A stretch of DNA of 64,000 nucleotides, from positions 108,906-172,905 of the forward strand of contig CAZLMG010000007.1 in NCBI GenBank assembly GCA_964560765.1. Direction: 5' to 3'. This DNA comes from CAZLMG01 sp964560765 (GTDB lineage Bacteria; Bdellovibrionota_B; Oligoflexia; Oligoflexales; CAZLMG01). Shown piece by piece: positions 1-9,325 of this stretch (position 1 is the stretch's first letter; each line of letters opens with the position of its first letter). The notes below the pieces were generated by a model. The model had not been told where the DNA came from. It ran no database searches and saw only the letters and a program-made list of their open reading frames with translations. The translations under genes were made by a program, and so were the position numbers.

Positions 1-1
1 C

Positions 2-349
2 GGAATGCGACATCCGCGGCCGTTCGGTTACGGTCGGATTGTTCAAGATGACGAAGGAAACCTGACAAAAATTGTGGAAGAAAAGGACGCCGACGAGGCT
101 ACGCGCCGCATCGACCTCTGTAACTCAGGTGTCGTTCTGGGACGGACGGGAGTTCTTTTCGATCTACTTGGGCAAGTCACCACCAATAATTCTCAGAACG
201 AGTACTATCTTACGGACTGTTTCGCCTTGGCACAGAAACATGGTAAGTCCGTCCAGGTCTATGAAACAGCTGATTGGCAGGGGTTCGAAGGTATCAATGA
301 CCCCCAACAATTGGCAGCTTTGTCGCAAATCATGCAAGGTCGCTCGTAA
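2..349 (+). CDS. glmU: GlmU-type UDP-N-acetylglucosamine pyrophosphorylase, C-terminal part (5' end outside window)
   Basis: The frame is open from the window edge, so this is the 3' end of a gene. The visible residues match the uridylyltransferase half of GlmU: FGYGRIV, then IVEEKDA, an N-S-G segment (CNSGVVL), the NEYYLTD motif and a closing GxNDPQQLA. The domain uses UTP and GlcNAc-1-phosphate to make UDP-GlcNAc for peptidoglycan and LPS. The protein stops about ten residues after the ND..QLA motif, only 12 bases before glmS, so the left-handed beta-helix acetyltransferase half of ordinary GlmU is absent. I infer a single-function pyrophosphorylase with the acetyltransferase encoded elsewhere. 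It probably forms an operon with glmS, the preceding step of the same pathway. A related sugar-phosphate nucleotidyltransferase remains possible. Confidence 0.8.
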   Translation, partial: GMRHPRPFGYGRIVQDDEGNLTKIVEEKDADEATRRIDLCNSGVVLGRTGVLFDLLGQVTTNNSQNEYYLTDCFALAQKHGKSVQVYETADWQGFEGINDPQQLAALSQIMQGRS

Positions 350-361
350 GGGAGTTTCGCT

Positions 362-2194
362 ATGTGTGGAATTATTGGTTATGTGGGCAGTCGGTCTTGC
401 ATTCGCGTCATCTATGACGGCTTAAAGCGGCTCGAGTATCGCGGCTACGACTCCGCAGGCATCGCTGTTCTTTCGCATCATAAGATTAATCTGATCAGGG
501 CCAAGGGCAAACTCAGTGAGCTGGAGCCTTTGCTACAGGAATTGCCTGAACAGGCAACGATCGGTTTAGGGCATACGCGATGGGCGACGCACGGCAAACC
601 TTCTACCACGAATGCCCATCCGCATGTTACGGATCGCATCGCCCTCGTGCACAATGGCATTATTGAGAACTATCAAGATTTGAAGGCGGGTTTGGAAGCC
701 GCAGGTGTCAAATTCTCTTCCGAGACGGACACGGAAGTTGTTTTGCATCTTTTGGCTCAGGAATTGAAAAAGTCCAAAGACCCGAAACAAGCCATCGTCC
801 AGTTATTGACCCGTTTAAAGGGCGCCTACTCTCTCGGTATTTTGCTCTTAGATCATCCTGACGAAATTTACTTGGTCAAGCAGGGCTCGCCGCTTGTAGT
901 CGGTCTTGGCAAGGGCGAGAATTTCTTTGCCTCAGATATTGCCGCCCTTGTTGATCACACGGACCAAGCCGTCGTGCTTAAGGATGGGCAAATTGCCAGA
1001 ATTACAAGCCAAAAATTTGAGCTCTGTGATTTTGACGGCCATGAGCTGAATCCGGAGGTCACCCGCATCGAATGGTCAGCTGACGCGGTGGAAAAAGCTG
1101 GATACCCGCACTACATGCTGAAGGAAATTCACGAGCAGCCAGCGGTTTTGGCCAATCTCATTGCCCGAGCGATCAATCTGGAAACGGGCGCACTGAATCA
1201 TGCAGCGATGCAGCTGGATAAGGTCAACCTTAAAAACATCGACGCCGTTCACATGGTGGCTTGCGGTACAGCTTTTTACTCGGCAATGGTCACTCGATAC
1301 ACCATGGAGTCATTGCTAAAAGTGCCAGTGAATGTGGAGCTGGCAAGTGAGTTTCGCTACCGCGAACCGCACATTAATAGCCAATCATTGTTTATTGCAG
1401 TCTCGCAATCGGGGGAGACAGCCGATACTTTAGCCTCGTTGAAGCACGCAAGAGCTTGTGGTGCGCAAATCATGAGCATCGTCAATGTGCGCCATTCAGA
1501 GATTGCCCGCTTGTCAGACGCTGTTTTCTACATGGACTGTGGTCCGGAGATCGGTGTGGCTTCAACGAAAGCTTTTACCTCGATGGTGTTGTCTGGATAC
1601 CTTTTATCGTGCGCAGTTGCTGAGCAAAAGGGTCTAGTGACAGAGGCCACGTTGGCGAATGAGCTGCGTGAGTTGCGTCAGCTACCCCACCTCCTTCAAC
1701 AGGTCCTCAATAGTGCGCCGAAAGTGTTGCAGCTGGCGCAGAAATATTTTGATTCCGTACATTTTCTGTACTTGGGTCGCGGCGTCAATTACCCCATCGC
1801 CCTCGAAGGCGCCCTCAAGCTCAAGGAGATTTCCTATATTCACGCCGAGGGATATGCGGCCGGAGAGCTGAAGCACGGCCCCATTGCGCTCATCGATCGC
1901 AATATGCCGATTTTGGCACTGGCACCGAAGGATCGATACTATGACAAGACCGTGGCGAACATAGAAGAAGTCAAGGCGCGCGAGGGAAAAATCATCGGTA
2001 TTGGGGTTGAGGGCGATAACCAATTGGCTAATCTTTGTGATGATGTCTTCTCGCTTCCAAGCCTAACGGTACCGGCGCTACAAGCCATCTTGAACGTCAT
2101 TCCGTTGCAATTATTCTCGTACCAAGTTGCGGTACTGCGCGGAACAGATGTGGATCAGCCACGTAACCTCGCAAAATCAGTGACGGTGGAGTAA
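362..2194 (+). CDS. glmS: Glutamine--fructose-6-phosphate aminotransferase (isomerizing)
   Basis: GlmS makes glucosamine-6-phosphate from fructose-6-phosphate and glutamine, the entry step of amino-sugar synthesis. At 610 residues it has family length. The N-terminus begins MCGIIGYVG, giving the catalytic Cys1 of the class II glutaminase after Met removal; TRWATHG and HNGIIEN follow. Two SIS domains lie at about residues 290-420 (starting near VACGTAFYSA) and 460-600 (GRGVNYPIALEGALKLKE). The C-terminus is the usual LAKSVTVE. An AGGGAG ribosome site sits just upstream of the ATG. It follows the GlmU-like gene by 12 bases and precedes the helicase gene by 2. No glmS ribozyme space exists upstream. 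Confidence 0.97.
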   Translation: MCGIIGYVGSRSCIRVIYDGLKRLEYRGYDSAGIAVLSHHKINLIRAKGKLSELEPLLQELPEQATIGLGHTRWATHGKPSTTNAHPHVTDRIALVHNGIIENYQDLKAGLEAAGVKFSSETDTEVVLHLLAQELKKSKDPKQAIVQLLTRLKGAYSLGILLLDHPDEIYLVKQGSPLVVGLGKGENFFASDIAALVDHTDQAVVLKDGQIARITSQKFELCDFDGHELNPEVTRIEWSADAVEKAGYPHYMLKEIHEQPAVLANLIARAINLETGALNHAAMQLDKVNLKNIDAVHMVACGTAFYSAMVTRYTMESLLKVPVNVELASEFRYREPHINSQSLFIAVSQSGETADTLASLKHARACGAQIMSIVNVRHSEIARLSDAVFYMDCGPEIGVASTKAFTSMVLSGYLLSCAVAEQKGLVTEATLANELRELRQLPHLLQQVLNSAPKVLQLAQKYFDSVHFLYLGRGVNYPIALEGALKLKEISYIHAEGYAAGELKHGPIALIDRNMPILALAPKDRYYDKTVANIEEVKAREGKIIGIGVEGDNQLANLCDDVFSLPSLTVPALQAILNVIPLQLFSYQVAVLRGTDVDQPRNLAKSVTVE

Positions 2195-2196
2195 CG

Positions 2197-4389
2197 GTGA
2201 AGGATTTATTGCAGGGGCTAAATGGCGTGCAGCGCGAGGCGGTGCTGCATCAAAGCGGCCCCGCTGTCGTTTTTGCTGGAGCGGGTAGTGGTAAGACGCG
2301 CGTCATTACGACCCGAATCGCGCGCTTGATCCGTGAAGGCGTGAGCCCTTGGTCCATATTGGCGGTGACGTTCACGAACAAAGCCGCTGGCGAAATGCAG
2401 CATCGAGTCCTTGATCTGTGTCCGGAGGGTCGCGGCTGCCATATCGCAACTTTTCATAGCGCCTGTGCTCGATGGTTGCGTGAGTTTGCTGCCGAACTAG
2501 GCTTTACAGCCGATTTCTCCATTTACGACGATAACGATTCAAATGCGGCGATAAAGACCGTGCTCAAGTCGATGACGGTTAATGTTGACTTGGCGTCACT
2601 GTTGCCTGAAATCAAGTCATTCATTCAGATGTGTAAGACGAATGCATTGTTTCCCGCGGATGTTGAGAGGATGCAGGCCCAGATGTCGCATCTGATCCCT
2701 CATGGCGGAATCCGCATTTATAAGGCGTATCAGGAGTACTTGGCGCAATGCAATGCCATGGACTTTGCTGACTTGCTACTCAACATGCTCTTGCTTTTGC
2801 GAAATAATGTGACCGTTCGCGCAATCTTGCAGAAGCGCTTTCGCTACGTCCTGGTGGATGAGTATCAAGACACCAATCGCACGCAGATGGAATTGATCGA
2901 GCACATCGTCGCTCAACACCGCAATCTGATGGTTGTTGGTGACGATGATCAGTCTATTTATAGTTGGCGTGGCGCGACACCGGCCAATATCTTGGATTTT
3001 GAGCGACATTATCCAGATGCCAAGCGCATTGCTATGGAGCAGAATTATCGGTCATCGAAGCACATCATTGAGGCATCAAGCGCAATGATTGCGAATAACG
3101 CCACGCGGGCGAGTAAGCGTTTATTTACCGAGCGCGATTCGGGCGATCCCATTGAGTATCGGCTCGAACCGGATGGTGAGCTCGAAGCTTGGTATGTCGC
3201 AGAAACCATATCGCGGGAGCAGTCGAGATTTCCGCTTTCGGAAGTGGCCATTTTTTACCGCACCAACAGTCAATCAAGGGTCTTGGAAGATGCGTTGCGT
3301 CGCGAGAATATCCCCTATCGAATTTTTGGTTCACTTCGATTTTACGACCGCCTAGAAATCAAAGATCTGATGGCCTACTTGCGACTGATTTTCAACCGAG
3401 GCGATGATGTGAGTTTGAAGCGCATCATCAATGTGCCAGCACGGGGCATCGGCGCGAAAGCAATTGAAACGGCGGAAAACTTAGCGCGAGAGCAGGGCAT
3501 TTCCCTATTCAAAGCTGTGCATCGAATTGTTGATGAAGGTTATCCGAAGATCGCGGGTAAGTTTCGTGTGTTTCTGGAAACATTCGCCCACATTGAGGCA
3601 GATGTGCGGTCTTCACCTCTGGATGAAGTCGTTGGCCAGCTCATGCACCACATCGAATACGGCGACTACTTGCGCAGCAAGTTTCCGGATCAGTACGTAG
3701 ATAAATTGGAAAACATCCACGAGTTAGCTACTGCCATGGGCGAGTATGCCAAGGCAAATCCTTCGGATGATTTGGGTACTTGGTTGCAGACGGTAAGCCT
3801 AGCTCGGGACGAGGCCGGCGAGGATTTGTCGGAAGGCGTCAGCATGATGACATTGCATATGGCAAAGGGCCTCGAGTTTTCGCGTGTGTATTTGGTTGGA
3901 GTTGAGGAGGGCTTACTCCCCCATCGCAACAGCTTGGATGATGCTCAATCTATCGAAGAGGAACGGAGACTTTTTTACGTGGGGATGACTCGCGCCAAGG
4001 TCCGTCTCACATTGTTATCAGCATCTCGACGCCGAACCCACAATCAAGTGATGTCCAATCGTCCCTCGCGCTTCCTCGGCGAGATTCCCCGAGAGAACTT
4101 GGCAAGAGCCACCGATTTTGCGTCGATGGGGCACGGGTCAGATACGGGCCAGGAATATGGTTCGTCGGAATCCACCGACTCTGGGCTTGTTTACGATTAC
4201 GGCGAAAGCCCCGCGACACCGGGTCGTATTGGTGTGGGCGCGCGCGTCTACCATGCAACGTTTGGAGTGGGCGTCATCAAGGGGACCACTGACGTGCGGG
4301 GTGAGCTGAAAGCGACAGTGCTGTTTGAGGAATTCGGCAGTCGATTGGTAAGTACCAGGCATCTCGCCATATTAGAGTCTCGGCTCTAG
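2197..4389 (+). CDS. pcrA: UvrD/PcrA-type superfamily 1 DNA helicase
   Basis: This is an ATP-driven 3'-5' DNA helicase of the UvrD/Rep/PcrA family, acting in repair and replication restart. The Walker A motif GAGSGKT is near residue 30, the Walker B/DExx-type VDEYQDTN near 219, motif III DDDQSIYSWRGA near 249, and motif V/VI residues (MTLHMAKGLEF, YVGMTRA) near 550-590. The last 50 residues (GARVYHATFGVG...) match the Tudor-like tail of PcrA/UvrD that contacts RNA polymerase. The GTG start, 2 bases after glmS, has GGTGGAG in front of it. Length 730 is typical. PcrA versus UvrD naming is by similarity only. Confidence 0.93.
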   Translation: MKDLLQGLNGVQREAVLHQSGPAVVFAGAGSGKTRVITTRIARLIREGVSPWSILAVTFTNKAAGEMQHRVLDLCPEGRGCHIATFHSACARWLREFAAELGFTADFSIYDDNDSNAAIKTVLKSMTVNVDLASLLPEIKSFIQMCKTNALFPADVERMQAQMSHLIPHGGIRIYKAYQEYLAQCNAMDFADLLLNMLLLLRNNVTVRAILQKRFRYVLVDEYQDTNRTQMELIEHIVAQHRNLMVVGDDDQSIYSWRGATPANILDFERHYPDAKRIAMEQNYRSSKHIIEASSAMIANNATRASKRLFTERDSGDPIEYRLEPDGELEAWYVAETISREQSRFPLSEVAIFYRTNSQSRVLEDALRRENIPYRIFGSLRFYDRLEIKDLMAYLRLIFNRGDDVSLKRIINVPARGIGAKAIETAENLAREQGISLFKAVHRIVDEGYPKIAGKFRVFLETFAHIEADVRSSPLDEVVGQLMHHIEYGDYLRSKFPDQYVDKLENIHELATAMGEYAKANPSDDLGTWLQTVSLARDEAGEDLSEGVSMMTLHMAKGLEFSRVYLVGVEEGLLPHRNSLDDAQSIEEERRLFYVGMTRAKVRLTLLSASRRRTHNQVMSNRPSRFLGEIPRENLARATDFASMGHGSDTGQEYGSSESTDSGLVYDYGESPATPGRIGVGARVYHATFGVGVIKGTTDVRGELKATVLFEEFGSRLVSTRHLAILESRL

Positions 4390-4404
4390 CGCCACACAGC
4401 GCCC

Positions 4405-4428
4405 CAGTCCCGCGTTGCCAGCGGACTG
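4405..4428 (+). terminator. Hairpin after the helicase gene (weak terminator candidate)
   Basis: CAGTCC-C-GC and GCGGACTG form a stem with one bulged C around a 7-base loop, 15 bases past the helicase stop. Only TGTT follows, so there is no real T-run; it may be an RNA-stabilising hairpin rather than a terminator. Confidence 0.35.
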
Positions 4429-4496
4429 TGTTAAAATAATCAACAGATTCTTCCTCGAAAATTTTAGCGTGTGTTGCTTAGCTGCAGGTGATTCCT

Positions 4497-4793
4497 ATGG
4501 CGCGGGAGCGTCAACTCACGAACATGGCGGGAGCGGGCATTCTAGTCACTGGAGTGGCTGTGCTGGTCGTTGGCATGATCCGTGGTGAGAGCTCAATTCG
4601 AGCGTATATCGATCTGTTGCGTAGCCAAGAAGTCATGGAAAAGGCGGTATTTAATCTCGAGGCGGAAAATGAGGCACTTCATTCCGAGATTAACAAGATC
4701 CGTTCTTCTGCGGAGTACGCGCGAAAGGTGCTCAAGGACAAGTATCATCTGACCGAAGAAAATGAGACAATTTTGTTCTACGCCGATGAATAA
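4497..4793 (+). CDS. FtsB/DivIC-like septum formation initiator protein
   Basis: A 98-residue membrane protein. One transmembrane segment lies at about residues 10-26 (AGAGILVTGVAVLVVGM), followed by a heptad-rich coiled coil at 40-75 (...NLEAENEALHSEINKIR) and a short tail YHLTEENETILFY that resembles the post-coil segment of FtsB-family divisome proteins (AR..L.....GE....). FtsB links FtsL and FtsQ at the division site; this role is inferred from architecture because FtsB sequences diverge strongly. The ATG at 4497 has AGGTGA placed 5-8 bases upstream; a GTG at 4488 overlaps that site and is less likely. The next gene follows 13 bases on. Confidence 0.65.
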   Translation: MARERQLTNMAGAGILVTGVAVLVVGMIRGESSIRAYIDLLRSQEVMEKAVFNLEAENEALHSEINKIRSSAEYARKVLKDKYHLTEENETILFYADE

Positions 4794-4806
4794 GAGAGGT
4801 TGCTCG

Positions 4807-5994
4807 ATGAGTTTTTTTAATCGGTTCGGAGTGGTGATTTCCGCAGCTTGGATGCTGCAAGCAGGTTGTTCTGGAGACACTAACATTAACAGTTTGCTCA
4901 TCACAGATGCCCAGCAAGACAGCTTGGACATCTCTTTGTCTCGGGCCAAATATTTTTACGATCGTGGCGACTTTGAGAAGGCTAGAGATGCTGCAGAGGC
5001 CGCATATGCGATCAGTCCTAACAACGAAGAAGTTGCCATCGTTCTTGGTTATGCCTATTTGGGATCAGCCGGAATCGACCCGTTCCAAATGTCCAAGGCG
5101 TTGTTGGATCAGGACGGAACCGTTGAAGGGGGGGCCGGCCTCGTTGCTGGCTCAGACGCAGACGCCTCCGGAACTCTCGGTGCCATGAGTTCCATCCTGG
5201 GAATCAAATCGACGGACATGGTGAAGTTAGGTGAGCTGACGGAGAATGCTGAGTTTCCGGACATGGATGTCATTCACCCGAGTTTGGCTTCGGTCGCTCG
5301 CAAAGATAGCGGTGTTAAGTCTCTTGCCTACGTAAATCGCGCTATTGAAGTCATCTGCCCGTTTATGGGTGACGATTTGAAAGTTGCCGATGATGTGCGC
5401 CACCAGGCAGATGCCTGTCCCGCCAGTAGCCGAGCGGTGAGCCTTCGCTCCAAAGGCAACTTTTTGTGGGCATTTTCTCATTTAGCGGACGCGCTAGCTT
5501 TTCACGCTGTCTTACTTTATTCCGCGGGTGGAGATGGAACTCCCAACATCGAGCGGCGATCCAAGTACATCAGTACCAACACCAGCGACGTTCTTGCCTA
5601 TCTGGAAATGGTGACGCAACTCGCGGAGGACATCGACGCGATCTTCCAGACGGACGAACCAGATTCCCAGCTGAATGCCATTTTGAACAGCTTGTCCGCG
5701 ACGAGTTTGGCTTTCGCAAAAATGCCGAGTGTCCCCAAGAAGATGACATCTGCGATCACTCGCTCGCTGGACTCCATCAAGAATCCGGTTGCGTCGCCCA
5801 CAGGTGGAGAGAACCAAGAGGGTTCTGTTTTGAAAGGACAGATGAATAAGAAGGTCGCCGGCCAGTTATCTACAAAAATTGATTCATTGGCGACGGATAA
5901 GCCTGGTGAGTTTGCCGCAAAGAAAACAGAAATCTGTTCTGTGTACACCAACATCTCAGCGGGTCAGACCGTGGCGCCGAGTAGCTGCAACTGA
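4807..5994 (+). CDS. Predicted lipoprotein with TPR-like N-terminal segment
   Basis: Not recognised as a named family. From the ATG at 4807 the first 24 residues form a lipoprotein signal ending LQAGC, with Cys21 as the likely lipidated residue. A frame extension to 4762 exists but would bury the signal. Residues about 45-85 (AKYFYDRGDFEKARDAAEAAYAISPNNEEVAIVLGYAYLG, split across helices) look like one to two TPR units. The rest is helical with a few Cys residues and no catalytic motif. AGAGAGG precedes the start and overlaps the end of the FtsB-like gene, so the two are probably cotranscribed. A scaffold role in the envelope is only a guess. Confidence 0.75.
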   Translation: MSFFNRFGVVISAAWMLQAGCSGDTNINSLLITDAQQDSLDISLSRAKYFYDRGDFEKARDAAEAAYAISPNNEEVAIVLGYAYLGSAGIDPFQMSKALLDQDGTVEGGAGLVAGSDADASGTLGAMSSILGIKSTDMVKLGELTENAEFPDMDVIHPSLASVARKDSGVKSLAYVNRAIEVICPFMGDDLKVADDVRHQADACPASSRAVSLRSKGNFLWAFSHLADALAFHAVLLYSAGGDGTPNIERRSKYISTNTSDVLAYLEMVTQLAEDIDAIFQTDEPDSQLNAILNSLSATSLAFAKMPSVPKKMTSAITRSLDSIKNPVASPTGGENQEGSVLKGQMNKKVAGQLSTKIDSLATDKPGEFAAKKTEICSVYTNISAGQTVAPSSCN

Positions 5995-6022
5995 GACTCA
6001 AAAGTTGATCTGAGCAAAAAAT

Positions 6023-6044
6023 AAGGAGGCGGTTGCGCCTCCTT
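6023..6044. terminator. Bidirectional rho-independent terminator
   Basis: A perfect 9-bp stem AAGGAGGCG / CGCCTCCTT encloses the loop GTTG. TTTT follows on the + strand; on the - strand the stem is followed by ATTTTTT. It separates the converging lipoprotein gene and DksA-like gene and can stop transcription from both sides. Confidence 0.9.
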
Positions 6045-6074
6045 TTCCATTCTTGCTGTCAGCTTGAAGAGATC

Positions 6075-6509
6075 CTACTTAAAAAGCTCTTCATCATCAA
6101 CAACGCCGCGCCCCGACTTCTTGCGGCGTTCGAGTTGCTCCTTGAACTTGACGCTGTGGCGCGTCCATGGGCGAACTTCTAGGCGACGCTTGGGAATAAC
6201 TTCGCCTGTACCTTCACAAAAGCCGAAGTCACCAGCATCAATCTTTCGCAGCGCGTGCTCAATTTCAGCAAGTAGCTTGCGGTCACGATCTAAAAGCTTA
6301 AAGGTCAAATTCTGCTCGACCGTCGCCGAAGCCAAATCAACCTCGTCGTACATTTCGTCCTTATCGAGATTGATGGAGCCGCTAGCAACAGTTTGCCGGG
6401 CTTTCTTTAGGAGCTTTTCTTTTTCCGTGTTTAGCAATTCACGGAACTTCTCCAGGTCGTCCTTCGTGTAGACGGTGTCAGAATTTGTTTCTGGGCTTTC
6501 CTTTGTCAT
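6075..6509 (-). CDS. DksA/TraR-family RNA polymerase regulator with degenerate zinc finger
   Basis: A 144-residue member of the DksA family, which enters the RNA polymerase secondary channel and works with ppGpp. The coiled-coil tip motif DxxDxA is intact (Asp55, Asp58, Ala60), followed by the second helix (LLDRDRKLLAEIEHALRKI). The C-terminal globular part keeps the family layout (DFGFCEG...RRLEVRPWTR) but only one of the four zinc Cys remains: Cys98; the other positions are Thr101, Ser119 and Phe122. So the fold is likely zinc-free, as in known cysteine-poor DksA paralogues. A family-wide zinc DksA elsewhere in the genome is possible. It is monocistronic, bounded by the bidirectional terminator. 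Confidence 0.88.
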   Translation of the reverse strand: MTKESPETNSDTVYTKDDLEKFRELLNTEKEKLLKKARQTVASGSINLDKDEMYDEVDLASATVEQNLTFKLLDRDRKLLAEIEHALRKIDAGDFGFCEGTGEVIPKRRLEVRPWTRHSVKFKEQLERRKKSGRGVVDDEELFK

Positions 6510-6606
6510 GGTCTTGCCCTTTCTTGGGGGACACCCTGTAAGTGGTTACTTGAACTACCGAATATAACAAGCGAGTGTATGATGATTCTGAGTTCTCATC
6601 AAGATT

Positions 6607-9312
6607 TTATTGGATCTCCAATGAAAAGTTAGTTGTGTCATCAGGCCGATGCGCCAGGGCGCTAATTTCACTTAAAAAATTCAGCGCCTGTAGGGGTGTC
6701 ATTTGGTCGATGATAACTTGTCGAAGCCGCTCTACGACCATAAGTGCCGCATCGGTGCTGGCATTTTGACCCAGTTGAAAGTGATGTTCAAGGGGAGGGA
6801 CTGGCTGTGATTTCGTCCCCCGCTTTGTAGTGCCTCGGCTCTTTACCTCAGCGTTCGCGTCCGATGTAGCAGCGGCCAACAGTTGCGATGCTCGCGCAAT
6901 GATAGTTTCGGGCACGCCGGCAATGCGTGCCACTTCAATGCCGTACGAGCTATCAGCCGCACCTGGGATCAAGCGATGAGTAAACGTGACGGAACCGTCT
7001 GTCTCCGATACCTGCGACTGCATCATGCACACTTGATCAAACCTGGCTGCAAAAGGAACCATCTCGTGATAGTGGGTGGCGAACATAGAGTAACAGCCAA
7101 TGCGGTGGACCATTTCCTGCAGAATGGCGGAGGCGATGGCCAAGCCATCAGTGGTCGATGTGCCGCGACCCACTTCGTCCAGAATCACCAAACTTTGTTT
7201 CGTGGCTTGGCGCATAATATGTGCGGTCTCGACCATCTCGACCATGAAAGTAGATTGGCCGCTGGCTAGATCATCTGACGCGCCCACGCGAGTAAAAATC
7301 TGATCGAAGACGGGCAAGGCAGCGCTTTGCGCCGGCACAAATGAACCAATCTGATTTAGAATTGCGGTCAGCGCGAGCTGGCGCATCACCGTAGACTTCC
7401 CGGCCATGTTAGGACCTGTGATCAGCAGATGCCGGCGATCGTGGCGAATGATGATATCGTTCGGGACATATTGATGTCGGCCTACCGCGGCCTCAACCAC
7501 TGGATGTCGACTAGCAATGATGTGGATATCTCCAGATTCCGAGCCGGTTGGTCGGCAGAATCCTGATCGGCGTGCCTTCCAAGCAAAGGACAGTAATAGG
7601 TCTAGCATAGCAAGAGCTTGTGAAACCTGTCGAACGGCATCACGAGAACCAGCCAATTGCTGCAGGATCAGCTCATACAATTCGGCTTCACGAGTGACGG
7701 CCAAGGTTGTAGCATTTGCCAGGGATTCATTGAGCTGGTGAAGTGATTCGGTAGAAAATCGCTCATTGTTGACCATCGTTTGTCGACGAATGAAGCTGGT
7801 TGGAATCTTCGAAAGATTGGCCTTCGTCACTTCGATCAGCAATCCAAACGTCTTATGCTGGCGGATCTTGAGACTCTGGATTCCAGTCTCCAGGCGAAGC
7901 TTGGCTTCGTAACGTTCGACTTCTTCGGATCCTGAGTGAGAGAGCCGATTCTTGTCATCGAGATCAACGCAATACCCGCTCGCGAAAACGCCGGATCCTG
8001 TTCCCAATTGTTGGGGGTGGGGCACTAGCGACCGCTGCAGCAATTCAGCTGCGTTCTTGCCCATGGCGATTTGCTGCATGATGGCGGTACTGAACTCGGG
8101 TTCAAGAATTCGCCAGGGAAATGAAACATGAAGTCGATTGGCAACATCCAGAGAGTTGCGAATGGCGGCTAGCTCGATTGGTGACGCATTCTTACTCAGG
8201 ACGCGGGTCATGAGGCGATCAAGGTCTGCGATACCCTTGCAAGTCTGTCGCAGCTCTTCGAGTTGCGAACTGCCCAGATCAATCAAGGCTTGGACGGCAG
8301 CATGTCGCTGATCGACGGCCCGGCGCTGGCGAAGAGGATACAACAAAGAATGACGAAGTAGTCTTGCGCCCATCGGCGACAATGTTTCGTTGATCTCGGA
8401 AAATAGGCTTCCTTGACTGCGCCCGCGGCGAACAGTGGTGAATAGTTCCAAGTCGCGGACAGCGGTCTCATTCAGAGCGACATTATGGGCCTCAATCAGC
8501 GGCCGCACTGCCAGGAACGAGCTGATGTTAGCGCGAAGGCTGTCTAGGTAACTCAAGAGGCAGCCGATGGCCTCGTCTCCTCCCGAAACCACTCCGCAAG
8601 CCTGCTCGGTCAGCGGCACTGGTCCAAGTACTCTTTCCAAAAGTTGCTGCCGAATATCCGCGTCACGCAGCGGTGCCTCGGGCATCGTCTCTAGCCGCGC
8701 GCCTTCTGCATCTAGGTAATTGAGCAGCTGAGCGCGCAAGAGGTCATGCTGAAAACGGCGGGCTAGGATTTCACGGGGCCTTGTAGTTTCAGTGAGGCTG
8801 ACGACACTCGAAATGGAGCTGACGTTGCCGAGTCGCAGCTCTCCTGTCGAGATGTCGGCAAGAGCTACAGTCCAGGTTCGGCACTTTGGGTTCTCATAGA
8901 GGGCCATCAGATAGTTTGGTCGGTCGGCCTCCATTCCTTCCAGGTCGTCGATGCAGCCGGGGGTAAGTATGCGCGCTACTTCCCTGCGAACGAGCCCCTT
9001 TGCTTCTTTGGGATCCTCGACCTGTTCAGCAATGGCTACTTTGTAGCCCATCCGCAGCAGTTTAAGATAGTAGGTTCGAGCACTGTGGTGGGGTACGCCA
9101 CAAAACGGAATCTTCTGGTGATCACCGCGCTCTCGACTCGTCAGTACGAGTTGCAATTTTGGGGCAATTTCTGTCGCATCATTACCAAAGATTTCAAAGA
9201 AATCTCCCATTCTGAAAAAGAGAATGGCGTCTCCGGTCTGTGCTTTGATCTCGTAATATTGACGCAACATGGGCGTTAAAGATGTCAAAGTTGATGGCAT
9301 ATCTGTATTCAT
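6607..9312 (-). CDS. mutS: DNA mismatch repair protein MutS
   Basis: MutS recognises mismatches and recruits MutL. From the ATG at 9312 the protein is 901 residues. The mismatch-reading motif Phe-X-Glu is present as MGDFFEIFG near residue 30. The C-terminal ABC ATPase has Walker A GPNMAGKST near 633, a Walker B/signature block DEVGRGTSTTDG near 710, and the helix-turn-helix dimer tail. The start at 9312 is preferred because AAGGA lies 5 bases upstream; a longer frame starting TTG at 9357 would overlap comF. No frameshift is visible. It is cotranscribed with comF, 13 bases upstream. Confidence 0.97.
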   Translation of the reverse strand: MNTDMPSTLTSLTPMLRQYYEIKAQTGDAILFFRMGDFFEIFGNDATEIAPKLQLVLTSRERGDHQKIPFCGVPHHSARTYYLKLLRMGYKVAIAEQVEDPKEAKGLVRREVARILTPGCIDDLEGMEADRPNYLMALYENPKCRTWTVALADISTGELRLGNVSSISSVVSLTETTRPREILARRFQHDLLRAQLLNYLDAEGARLETMPEAPLRDADIRQQLLERVLGPVPLTEQACGVVSGGDEAIGCLLSYLDSLRANISSFLAVRPLIEAHNVALNETAVRDLELFTTVRRGRSQGSLFSEINETLSPMGARLLRHSLLYPLRQRRAVDQRHAAVQALIDLGSSQLEELRQTCKGIADLDRLMTRVLSKNASPIELAAIRNSLDVANRLHVSFPWRILEPEFSTAIMQQIAMGKNAAELLQRSLVPHPQQLGTGSGVFASGYCVDLDDKNRLSHSGSEEVERYEAKLRLETGIQSLKIRQHKTFGLLIEVTKANLSKIPTSFIRRQTMVNNERFSTESLHQLNESLANATTLAVTREAELYELILQQLAGSRDAVRQVSQALAMLDLLLSFAWKARRSGFCRPTGSESGDIHIIASRHPVVEAAVGRHQYVPNDIIIRHDRRHLLITGPNMAGKSTVMRQLALTAILNQIGSFVPAQSAALPVFDQIFTRVGASDDLASGQSTFMVEMVETAHIMRQATKQSLVILDEVGRGTSTTDGLAIASAILQEMVHRIGCYSMFATHYHEMVPFAARFDQVCMMQSQVSETDGSVTFTHRLIPGAADSSYGIEVARIAGVPETIIARASQLLAAATSDANAEVKSRGTTKRGTKSQPVPPLEHHFQLGQNASTDAALMVVERLRQVIIDQMTPLQALNFLSEISALAHRPDDTTNFSLEIQ

Positions 9313-9325
9313 GAAGGTCCTTGTC

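Noticed and set aside
300..362. glmS ribozyme
   Set aside because: Only 12 bases separate the upstream gene from glmS, too little for the ribozyme, which is also typical of Firmicutes.
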